Below are positions 27,281 through 34,514 of a DNA stretch of 64,000 nt, piece by piece. The stretch covers positions 372,001 through 436,000 of the forward strand of contig NZ_PCPS01000002.1 of the NCBI RefSeq assembly GCF_002975405.1. The letters run 5' to 3'. Every line of letters begins with the position of its first letter. Position 1 is the stretch's first letter. A model generated the notes under the pieces. The model worked only from the letters and a program-made list of their open reading frames with translations, had not been told where the DNA came from and ran no database searches. This stretch comes from Arthrobacter sp. MYb229. Lineage in GTDB: Bacteria; Actinomycetota; Actinomycetes; Actinomycetales; Micrococcaceae. The translations under genes were made by a program, and so were the position numbers.

Positions 27281-27435
27281 GCGGATGCAAGGCCGGACGC
27301 TGTTCAGGCCGGAGTGCGGATCGGCTGGACTGCGCGCAGGTTCGGCTGCGCGCGCACCGGCTAGCAGTGGCAAAGCCGGAGCGCCGCAGTGCGGGAACCG
27401 CGAAGTCCCCGCGCCACGGCCCTGAAGGCGGCAGG

Positions 27436-28275
27436 CTAGCTGGACACCAGCGCGGCGAACGTTGACGCGGCGACCTCGGTCACCGCGCGCTCCCAGTCAC
27501 CGAGCAGGCCCAGGATATTCTGCCCGTCGGCCCGGCGCGATTCCAGCTGCTCCGCCAGCATGGTGAGCGTCGAGCTGCGCAGCTCTGTATTCAGATTGAC
27601 CTTGCCCACCCCATAGGCGATGGACCGCGACAGATCCGGCGCAGCGATTCCCGACGCACCGTGCAGGACCAGCGGAACCGTGGATTCGGCATGGATGGCC
27701 TTCAGCACATCCCAGTGGATCTTCGGCTCGCCCTTGTAGCGGCCGTGCACATTGCCGATGGCTACCGCCAACAGGTCGGCGCCGCTGGCATCAAGGAACT
27801 GGGCCACCTGTTCCGGATCGGTCAGCTGCGAGGCGCTCTGCTCAAAGGCCTTGTCCTCGTTGCCGGGCAGCGCGCCGAGTTCTGCTTCCAGCACGATGTC
27901 CGGGCCGATCAGCGAGCGCACCTGCTGCACGAAGGAGATATTCTCCTCCAGCGAGCCGGCCGAACCATCGGCGAGCACCGCGGTGGCGCCGGCCTGCACC
28001 GCGCGGGCAATCAGCTGCGCGTCGCTGGCGTGATCCAGCTGCACCGCCACCGGCACGGTGGCCTGTCCGCCCAGGGTGCGCAGCGCGCAGATCAGGCGCA
28101 GCCCGGAGGCGCTGGACGCGGTTTTCGGCGCGACATTCAGGATGGCCGCGCGGTTCTGCGCTTCGGCTTCGGCCACCACCGCCAGTGCGGTGGTGAAGTC
28201 GTAGCAGGTGAAGGCCGGGACGGCGTGGCCTGCGGCCATGGCCTCGGCGACCAGCTGGTTCATGGGGATGAGCAT
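27436..28275 (-). CDS. Class II (zinc) aldolase, FbaA/KbaY family
   Basis: The 279-aa protein follows class II fructose/tagatose-bisphosphate aldolases. It has AVQLDHASDAQLIARAVQAG (zinc His), VLEAELGALPGNEDK, AVAIGNVHGRYKGEP (zinc His), PLVLHGASGI (zinc His) and GVGKVNLNTELRSS. These enzymes cleave ketose phosphates to a triose phosphate (DHAP side) and an aldehyde. As the last gene of an operon with a DUF1537 kinase and an acid dehydrogenase, it probably cleaves a phosphorylated keto-acid sugar instead of a bisphosphate sugar. The gap to the upstream permease is only three bases. Confidence 0.85.
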   Translation of the reverse strand: MLIPMNQLVAEAMAAGHAVPAFTCYDFTTALAVVAEAEAQNRAAILNVAPKTASSASGLRLICALRTLGGQATVPVAVQLDHASDAQLIARAVQAGATAVLADGSAGSLEENISFVQQVRSLIGPDIVLEAELGALPGNEDKAFEQSASQLTDPEQVAQFLDASGADLLAVAIGNVHGRYKGEPKIHWDVLKAIHAESTVPLVLHGASGIAAPDLSRSIAYGVGKVNLNTELRSSTLTMLAEQLESRRADGQNILGLLGDWERAVTEVAASTFAALVSS

Positions 28276-28278
28276 GGA

Positions 28279-29661
28279 TTAGACTCCTGCGGCGGTGACG
28301 ATGGCGTAGACAAGGGAGGTGAGCGCGAATCCGGCGACACCCAGAACGGTGGTCAGCACGGTCCAGGTGCGTAGCCCGTCGGCGACCGAGAGTCCCAGGA
28401 AGCGGGTCACGATCCAGAAGCCCGAGTCATTCACGTGGCTCAGCCCGAAGGCGCCGAAGCCGACGGCCGCCAGGATCAGCGCGGTCTGCACGGTGGAGAA
28501 GCCGCCGGCCTCGACGGCGGTGGCCAGCAAGCCGGTGGTGGTGATGATCGCGACCGTGGCCGAACCCTGCGAGGCACGCAGGATGGCCGCCAGCACGAAG
28601 GCCATGACGATGATCGGCAGGCCCGCGGAGGACAGCGATTCGGCCAGCACGGTGCCGATGCCCGACTCGGTGAGCACCTTGCCGAACACGCCGCCGGCGC
28701 CGGTCACCAGGATCACGATGGCCGCCGGGGCCAGCGCCGAGTCCATGACCTTTCCGGTCTGCTCGCTGGACCAGCCGCTGCGCACGCCAAGCAGGTAGTA
28801 GGCAACCAGCACGGTGGTCAGCAGCGCAATCGCCGGGGAGCCGACGAAGCCCAGGACATTCGCCGCGGTGGATTCCGCGGTGACCAGCGTGCCGCCCACG
28901 GTGCCGAGCATGATCATCACGATGGGCAGGAGAATCATGGAGATGACCATGGACGAGGTCGGGGCCTTGGTCTTGGTCAGGGTGCTGCCCGCATCGGTGC
29001 TCTTGCCGAAGGAGGCGAACTGCTCCGCGGTTTCCGGAAGCATGGGGACATCCCGGCGGTTGATCCGCTTGGCCACGAAGTAGCTCAGCACGCCCAGCGG
29101 GGCACAGAAGGCCAGACCCAGAATGGTGGCCCATCCGACGTCGGCGCCGAGGATCTCGGCGCCTCCCACGACACCCGGGTGCGGCGGGACCACCACGTGG
29201 ATGGCCAGCATGATCGCGCCGACCGGCAGCCCGATCTTCACCGGGGAAACGTTCAGCGCCTTGGCGAAGCCGTAGATGATCGGCACCAGCACGATGAATC
29301 CGACGTCGAAGAAGACCGGGATGGCCAGCAGGAACGCCGCGGTGGTCAGCGCCGCGATGACGCGGCGCGGGCCGAAGAGCTTGGTGAACCGGGTGGACAG
29401 CACCTGGGCTCCGCCGGAGATCTCGATGACCTTGCCGAGCATCGCGCCGAGGCCCACCAGCACCGCCACGCTGCCTAGCGTGCCGCCCATGCCCTCGGTG
29501 ATCAGCCCGGCCACATCCTGCAGCGGGATCCCCGCGGCCAGGGCCACCAGGATGCTGACCAGCAGCAGGGCGATGAATGCGGGCATCTTGAATTTGATGA
29601 CACCGACCAGCAGCAGGGCAACGCCGGCTACCGCGATCAGTAAGAGCAGAAGTGGGCTCAT
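28279..29661 (-). CDS. GntP-family acid-sugar permease
   Basis: The 460-aa protein has 12 or more hydrophobic helices and GntP features such as GLGAMLGKVIEISGGAQVLS near residue 75, IHVVVPPHPGVVGGAEILGA near 155 and LAAILRASQGSATVAIITTT near 360. GntP transporters import gluconate, glycerate, tetronates and related acid sugars with protons. With DUF1537 kinase and LtnD-like dehydrogenase genes beside it, the substrate is likely a four-carbon or similar sugar acid, as for E. coli YgbN. Confidence 0.92.
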   Translation of the reverse strand: MSPLLLLLIAVAGVALLLVGVIKFKMPAFIALLLVSILVALAAGIPLQDVAGLITEGMGGTLGSVAVLVGLGAMLGKVIEISGGAQVLSTRFTKLFGPRRVIAALTTAAFLLAIPVFFDVGFIVLVPIIYGFAKALNVSPVKIGLPVGAIMLAIHVVVPPHPGVVGGAEILGADVGWATILGLAFCAPLGVLSYFVAKRINRRDVPMLPETAEQFASFGKSTDAGSTLTKTKAPTSSMVISMILLPIVMIMLGTVGGTLVTAESTAANVLGFVGSPAIALLTTVLVAYYLLGVRSGWSSEQTGKVMDSALAPAAIVILVTGAGGVFGKVLTESGIGTVLAESLSSAGLPIIVMAFVLAAILRASQGSATVAIITTTGLLATAVEAGGFSTVQTALILAAVGFGAFGLSHVNDSGFWIVTRFLGLSVADGLRTWTVLTTVLGVAGFALTSLVYAIVTAAGV

Positions 29662-29716
29662 GAAAATTTCGTCTCCTTTGACGGGAATGCTCAGGGGCAG
29701 CTGCGTGCTGCCGACT

Positions 29717-30610
29717 TTACTTGGCGGACTTCGGGGCGAGAACCTTGATCACGGCCGAATCATCTGCGGCCGCCAGCTCGTGGGCCTCGCCCAGCAGGTA
29801 GAGCTGTTCGGCGGCCGAAGCCACCGGGGTGGGCAGGTGCAGCGCGCGGGCCGCAGAGGTCACGATGCCCATGTCCTTGACGAAGATATCCAGCCGGGAA
29901 AGCACCTCGGCGCCCTGATCGGCGTAGGCCTGGAGCATGCGCGGGCCGCGGTTGCCGAGCATGAAGGAATTCGCCGCTCCGGCCTGCAGCGCCTGCAGGG
30001 TGGTTTCCTGATCCAAGCCCAGCTTCTCGGCCAGGGCCAGCGCTTCGGCGGCCGCGGCGATGTGCACGCCGCAGAGCAGCTGGTTCACGGTCTTCAGTGC
30101 CTGGCCGTCGCCGGGCTTGTCGCCCACGATGCTCAGGGTGGAAGCCAGCAGCTCAAGCACCGGGCGGACCTTCTGAAGCTGCGCCGGTTCCGCGCCGACC
30201 ACGATCAGCAGGTCGCCCTCGCCGGCACGCACCGGGCCGCCGGAGAGCGGCGCGTCCACCAGGCCGACGCCCAGCTCACCCAAGCGGGCCGCGGTGGCGG
30301 GGACCGCATCCAGCCCGACGGTGGAGGTCAGGATGACCACCGCTCCGGGCTTCAGCCACTGCGCCACGCCCGTTTCGCCGAACAGCACGGAGTCCAGCTG
30401 CTCGCCGTTGCGCACGGCCAGCAGCAGCGCATCGGCGCCGGTGACCGTTTCGCGGGCGTTTTCGAAGGTGCTGATTCCGGCCTTGCGGGCCAGTTCCATG
30501 CGCTCGGCCGAGATGTCGAAGCCGTGCACGGTCAGTTCGGTGGCCAGGCGGGTGGCCATCGGAAGGCCCATGGCGCCCAGGCCGAGGACTGCAACAGTGG
30601 TGGTGCTCAT
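29717..30610 (-). CDS. NAD-dependent beta-hydroxyacid dehydrogenase (LtnD/DenD/YgbJ-like)
   Basis: The 297-aa protein belongs to the 3-hydroxyisobutyrate dehydrogenase family. It has the Rossmann motif VLGLGAMGLPMATRLA, the substrate motif DAPLSGGPVRAGEGDL and the catalytic Lys in GDGQALKTVNQLLCG. ATG was chosen over an upstream TTG because TTGGAG lies six bases before it. In threonate/erythronate pathways the homologous LtnD or DenD oxidises the sugar acid at C2 or C3 before phosphorylation. Genome order with the kinase matches the E. coli ygbJ-ygbK pair. Confidence 0.88.
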   Translation of the reverse strand: MSTTTVAVLGLGAMGLPMATRLATELTVHGFDISAERMELARKAGISTFENARETVTGADALLLAVRNGEQLDSVLFGETGVAQWLKPGAVVILTSTVGLDAVPATAARLGELGVGLVDAPLSGGPVRAGEGDLLIVVGAEPAQLQKVRPVLELLASTLSIVGDKPGDGQALKTVNQLLCGVHIAAAAEALALAEKLGLDQETTLQALQAGAANSFMLGNRGPRMLQAYADQGAEVLSRLDIFVKDMGIVTSAARALHLPTPVASAAEQLYLLGEAHELAAADDSAVIKVLAPKSAK

Positions 30611-30636
30611 TGGTGTCTCCAAATCTTGGGGTGGTG

Positions 30637-32085
30637 CTAGAAGGTGGTGCTCAGGGTGCGGGTGACCTTGGTCAGCGAGCTGTCATCTCCGACATTTCCG
30701 GCGAAGACCACGTAGGGGATGCCCGCTGCCGGGCCGTCCACCGATTCCCAGAGCGAGACGATGCCCGGCAGCATCGGCCCGCGCACGATCGCGTGGCGGA
30801 TCTCCAGGCCGTGGGCGGCGACATCCGAGGAGGTGATCCCGCCCTTGGCGATGACGAAGCGCGGGGGAGTGCTGTGCAGGATCCGGTTGACCACGCTGAC
30901 CACCGCGGCGCTCACGGTGCGCGCGATCTCCAGGGATTCGGCCGCGTCGGCGGTCTTCACCAGTGTCCGCGAGGTGTGCACGATGACGTCTTGGGTGGCC
31001 AGGGCGGTGCCGATCTCGGCGGCCTTGGCCGCGAGGTAGCTTTCGCTCTGCTCCGAGAGGATGGTGGGCACCTCCAGCTCGATCACGGTGGCGTTCGCAT
31101 GCTGCGCGGTCAGATCTGCCAGCTGCCGGGTGGTCACCCCCACGTGGGAGCCGACGACGATCAGCCCGCCTGCGGTGCGCATCCCGGCGTCATTCCCGGC
31201 AAAGATCTCTTCGGTGCTCAGCGGCTGGCGCATGTCCTGGCCGATGCGGGCACGGACGAAGGGCGGGCCGACGCGGTAGAGCACCCGGGTGCCGGCCGCC
31301 TCGGCCAGTTCCAGGCCTTCGGCCAGCGCGCGCATGTCATTTTCGGTGACGATATCGGCGGTGGCCACCTGCGCGTTTTTTGTCTGGGCCAGCTTGCCGG
31401 CGATGCCCTGGGCGCCGGAGCGGATGGTATCCAGATCCAGCACGAGGACATCGGAGGCCGCCACGCGGCCGCCGGTCTTTTCGGCCACGTAGTCGGGCAG
31501 GTAGCTGGTGCTGAAGCCGAAGGTGGCGTCCTTGGCGAATTCGGTGGCGCTGACCTTCGCCAGCTCTCCGCCACCGGTGCGCATATAGTGCTCGCCGCCA
31601 ACGGTGAGCCGTCCGGCGTCGCCGAAGGCCGGGACCATGAGCACCGCGTCCACCGCATTCTGCGCATCGATGTCCCGCAGGGTTGCGGCTATGGTGTCGG
31701 TTTCCAGCGGGAAGTGGCCGCGCAGGGTTGAATCGCTGCGGCTGGCAAAGCCCAGGGTGATACCCGCCTCCGCCGCGGCCTGCGAGGCGGCGGCCACGAT
31801 CTGCGCATTGCGTTCGGCGGCATCGGCCGCGTCGAGGGAACGGGTATTGGTCAGCACGTAGACGGCCAGCGCGCGCTCGCCGTCCAGCCGCAGGCCGAAG
31901 GCCCAACGGAAGTCCGCGACGTCCCAGCTTGTGAGCACCGGCAGGTTGCTGACCGATTGGGTGCCCGTCGGGTCATCGTCGAGCACCACCAGGACGCGGC
32001 CGGTGGCGCGTGCCGCGGCGGCGATCTCAGCGGGTTCGATTTCGCGTTCCGGGAGGTATCCGGCGAGCAATTCGGACTCAAGCAT
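30637..32085 (-). CDS. Four-carbon acid sugar kinase family (DUF1537, OtnK/YgbK-like)
   Basis: DUF1537 kinases phosphorylate 3-oxo-tetronates, threonate or related acids with ATP. The 482-aa protein has the N-terminal VLVVLDDDPTGTQSVSNLPV motif (substrate lobe), FASRSDSTLRGHFPLE near 140, and a C-terminal nucleotide lobe with FVIAKGGITSSDVA. The ATG has AAGGAG about nine bases upstream; a start 20 codons earlier has no good site. It is the first gene of the operon and lies next to a palindrome that is probably the operator of the divergent FadR-type regulator. Confidence 0.9.
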   Translation of the reverse strand: MLESELLAGYLPEREIEPAEIAAAARATGRVLVVLDDDPTGTQSVSNLPVLTSWDVADFRWAFGLRLDGERALAVYVLTNTRSLDAADAAERNAQIVAAASQAAAEAGITLGFASRSDSTLRGHFPLETDTIAATLRDIDAQNAVDAVLMVPAFGDAGRLTVGGEHYMRTGGGELAKVSATEFAKDATFGFSTSYLPDYVAEKTGGRVAASDVLVLDLDTIRSGAQGIAGKLAQTKNAQVATADIVTENDMRALAEGLELAEAAGTRVLYRVGPPFVRARIGQDMRQPLSTEEIFAGNDAGMRTAGGLIVVGSHVGVTTRQLADLTAQHANATVIELEVPTILSEQSESYLAAKAAEIGTALATQDVIVHTSRTLVKTADAAESLEIARTVSAAVVSVVNRILHSTPPRFVIAKGGITSSDVAAHGLEIRHAIVRGPMLPGIVSLWESVDGPAAGIPYVVFAGNVGDDSSLTKVTRTLSTTF

Positions 32086-32132
32086 GAACAAGGACTCCTT
32101 CGTCTTTGGGCGACCAACTGACTTCATTGGTA

Positions 32133-32147
32133 AGATGTCAGACATCT
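32133..32147. promoter_or_regulatory. Candidate FadR/GntR operator, AGATGTC-A-GACATCT
   Basis: A perfect 7-1-7 palindrome lies 48 bases before the kinase start, in the gap to the divergent GntR-type regulator. Position and symmetry fit a repressor site controlling the acid-sugar operon. Confidence 0.55.
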
Positions 32148-32253
32148 GTCATGAGGAATAGTGTTCCACGGAATTCCGCGCACCGCAACAGCCGCGGGCA
32201 CATAGACTGGATAAGTCTGCAAGGGGGCATCGGGCCTCAAGGATGGAGGAACC

Positions 32254-32970
32254 GTGTCTCGAAAGTCACTGGTCACGCAGGTCGCGGATGACGTGCTTGA
32301 CCGGATCATCGGCGGGGAATTAGCAGTTGACGAGCTCATTCCCGGCGAGCTGGAGCTCTGCGCGGCGCTCGACGTCAGCCGGATGACCGTGCGCGAAGCG
32401 ATCAAGATCCTCGCGGCGCAGGGCATCATCCGGGTTGAGCGCGGCCGCGGCACCTATGTGAATCCCGTGAGCATGTGGAGTTCGCTGGAAGCGGTGCTCC
32501 GGGCAACCACCGAGGGCGTCGGGGCCGCTGCGGCCGCCGTGCAGCTCATCGAACTGCGCAGAATGCTGGAGACCGGAGCCTGCGAGCTGGCGGCGAGCAA
32601 GATCAGCGACGCGCAGCTGGCCCGGCTCGATGAACTGGTTTCCGAGATGAAGGCCGCCCACCAAGAAGCCGACCTGGATCGTTTCGTGGATGCAGACCTC
32701 GAATTCCATGATCAGATCCTGCGCGCCTCGGGCAACGTCTTCCTCGCGGCCCTCTTCGAGCCGCTGGGCCGGGTGCTGGCCTCCCGCCGGCGGGAAACCA
32801 GCGCCTTTCCGCAAATCCAGGCCCATGCCATCGCGGAACACGAAAAAATCCGCCAGGCGCTGGGGCAGCGCGACAGTTCCCGCGCCCGCGAAGCCATGGA
32901 TGGCCATATGCGCCAGACCCTCGAAGATCTCAATACCTTCATACTCCGCCAGCAGGCGGGAAAAGGCTAG
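32254..32970 (+). CDS. GntR-family (FadR subfamily) regulator of the acid-sugar operon
   Basis: The 238-aa protein starts with GTG and has a winged helix domain (about residues 8-75; ELIPGELELCAALDVSRMTV) plus an all-helical FCD ligand domain. The metal-binding residues are visible in DADLEFHDQIL and in AIAEHEKI and AREAMDGHM. FCD regulators usually bind the catabolite through a metal and release DNA. It is divergent from the kinase/dehydrogenase/permease/aldolase operon, which it most likely represses in the absence of the sugar acid. Confidence 0.9.
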   Translation: MSRKSLVTQVADDVLDRIIGGELAVDELIPGELELCAALDVSRMTVREAIKILAAQGIIRVERGRGTYVNPVSMWSSLEAVLRATTEGVGAAAAAVQLIELRRMLETGACELAASKISDAQLARLDELVSEMKAAHQEADLDRFVDADLEFHDQILRASGNVFLAALFEPLGRVLASRRRETSAFPQIQAHAIAEHEKIRQALGQRDSSRAREAMDGHMRQTLEDLNTFILRQQAGKG

Positions 32971-33095
32971 CTCCCGGGCCCTAGGCGCTCCAATAGGCGG
33001 AACCGGAAATGCCGCAGGCATTCACTGCTCTGCTTCGGGGAAGAGCCAACGCGCGTTTTTTGCCGGTGATTTAGTCCATGATTCACCCAAGTGGC

Positions 33096-33518
33096 CTACT
33101 CGGCGGAGGGCTTTTTGCGTTGCTGCTTCGTTTCCGAGCGGCGCGACTTCGTGGCCAGGCGGCGCCGTTGCGACCCCTTGGTCGGCTTCGTTGCACGTCG
33201 GCGGGGGCCGTCGGGAGCCAGCGCCGTGCCGACCAGATCGGCAATTTTCTGCATGGCGATCTCGCGGTTGCGCAGCTGGGAGCGCTGCTCGGAGGCACTG
33301 ACGGTGAGGACCCCTGCGATGAGCCGAGAATCCAAGCGATCGAGCAGGCGCTGACGCTGGTAATCGCTGAGCATCCGCGAACCCGCTACGGACCAGGACA
33401 GTTCGACGCGGCTATCGGAGGTATTGACATGTTGCCCGCCGGGACCGGAGGAACGTGAGAAGCGCCAGTTGAGCTCCGACTCCGGAATGCTCAGTGCGCG
33501 CGTGATCTCTATATCCAT
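33096..33518 (-). CDS. arfB: Alternative ribosome-rescue hydrolase ArfB
   Basis: ArfB enters stalled ribosomes and hydrolyses peptidyl-tRNA. The 140-aa protein has the GGQ catalytic loop in RFSRSSGPGGQHVNTSDSRV. The basic C-terminal tail needed to occupy the mRNA channel is present (RRRATKPTKGSQRRRLATKS, then RRSETKQQRKK). Size and layout match E. coli YaeJ. It is monocistronic and convergent with the FadR-type regulator. Confidence 0.93.
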   Translation of the reverse strand: MDIEITRALSIPESELNWRFSRSSGPGGQHVNTSDSRVELSWSVAGSRMLSDYQRQRLLDRLDSRLIAGVLTVSASEQRSQLRNREIAMQKIADLVGTALAPDGPRRRATKPTKGSQRRRLATKSRRSETKQQRKKPSAE

Positions 33519-33525
33519 ATATCAA

Positions 33526-33541
33526 GCTTCCCATGGGAAGC
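33526..33541. repeat. 16-bp perfect palindrome GCTTCCCATGGGAAGC
   Basis: The palindrome begins eight bases upstream of the arfB start and lies between arfB and the divergent DUF6069 gene. It could be an operator or a stem in one of the leaders. No regulator gene is adjacent. Confidence 0.4.
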
Positions 33542-33635
33542 GAAAGCGGAATCTCCTGGGTTCAAGTCATCCAAACGGGCGTACATTTAAATTGGAGGGT
33601 TATCCGTTTTCGATTGGTCGAGGAGATGTTCAGCC

Positions 33636-34091
33636 ATGAGTGCTGAAATGAAGTACAAGATGCCTTTCAACTACGTTCAAGTTGTCATCGCCGCGTTTAG
33701 CGCGGTGGTCACGAGCGTTTTTGTGTTCTTTATCAGCGGGGTTGCCGGCGGTTCGATGAGATTCACCGGAGGCATCTTCCAGAACGTTGATTTCTTCGGT
33801 ATTGTCCGCTTCATCGCGCTGCCATTTCTCATTCTGGGATTCCTGACCTTCCTGATTGGGCGTGTCCGTCCGGGGTTCTGCAAATTCGCCCAGTGGGCCG
33901 GTGCCGCGGTGATGGTTGTTTCCGTCATCAACCCGATCCTGTTCGCGGCCGATCTGGCCAGCGGTATCGGGCTTTCGCTGATTCTGCTGGTTGTTGGTGC
34001 CTCCTGGTACATGGCGGTGGACAATTCGAACAAGCTGGCCAGGAAGTCCAAGCTAGAGCGGTTGCAGGCGAAGCAGCTTCGCGTGGCCTGA
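33636..34091 (+). CDS. DUF6069-like four-helix membrane protein
   Basis: This 151-aa protein contains four hydrophobic helices (about residues 14-34, 55-77, 85-105 and 112-130) with short loops and a basic C-terminal tail (SNKLARKSKLERLQAKQLRV). The layout resembles DUF6069 proteins of actinobacteria, whose role is unknown. AGGAG lies about ten bases before the ATG. It precedes the MhuD-like gene by about 70 bases in the same direction; a functional link is not evident. Confidence 0.65.
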   Translation: MSAEMKYKMPFNYVQVVIAAFSAVVTSVFVFFISGVAGGSMRFTGGIFQNVDFFGIVRFIALPFLILGFLTFLIGRVRPGFCKFAQWAGAAVMVVSVINPILFAADLASGIGLSLILLVVGASWYMAVDNSNKLARKSKLERLQAKQLRVA

Positions 34092-34160
34092 GGGGACGGA
34101 GGTAGGCTGAGATATGAATCATCGGTAGCCCAACGCCAGTTGGGCAATGAAGGGAAATTC

Positions 34161-34454
34161 ATGTCGATCGTCGTCATCAATGCGTTGAAGGTGCCAAACG
34201 AAGCCGGTCCGGAGCTGGAAAAGCGTTTCGCGGCTCGCAAGCACTCGGTGGATGGCTCGCCGGGTTTCGAGGGGTTCAAGCTTCTGCGCCCGGTGTCCGG
34301 CGAGGACCGCTACTTTGTGTTCACCCAGTGGGCTACGCGCGAGGATTTTGAGAACTGGCGCGAGACGCGTGCGGATGCCGCGCACTCAGGCGCGGAGAAG
34401 AAGCCTGTCGCTTCCGGCGCGGATCTGATGGAATTCGAGATTGTCGAACTCTAG
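34161..34454 (+). CDS. Haem-degrading monooxygenase of the MhuD/IsdG type
   Basis: The 97-aa protein is a single ABM-type ferredoxin-like domain and closely resembles mycobacterial MhuD in order of motifs (INALKVP, GPELEKRFA, SPGFEGFKLLRPV). With ATG at this position, Asn7, Trp66 and His75, the catalytic triad numbering I recall for MhuD, fall on exactly the same residues (VINAL, ENWRE, AAHSG). MhuD opens haem to mycobilins and frees iron. A start seven codons earlier is open but would shift this numbering. No haem importer is next to it. Confidence 0.85.
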   Translation: MSIVVINALKVPNEAGPELEKRFAARKHSVDGSPGFEGFKLLRPVSGEDRYFVFTQWATREDFENWRETRADAAHSGAEKKPVASGADLMEFEIVEL

Positions 34455-34514
34455 CGCTCAACGATAGCTGCCGAGGCCGCTGCGCCGTCAACGAGGGGTG
34501 GATCCACGCAGCGT

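Noticed and set aside
28435-29478. 347-codon frame opposite the GntP permease
   Set aside because: It is a Gly/His/Asp-rich shadow translation with no binding site.
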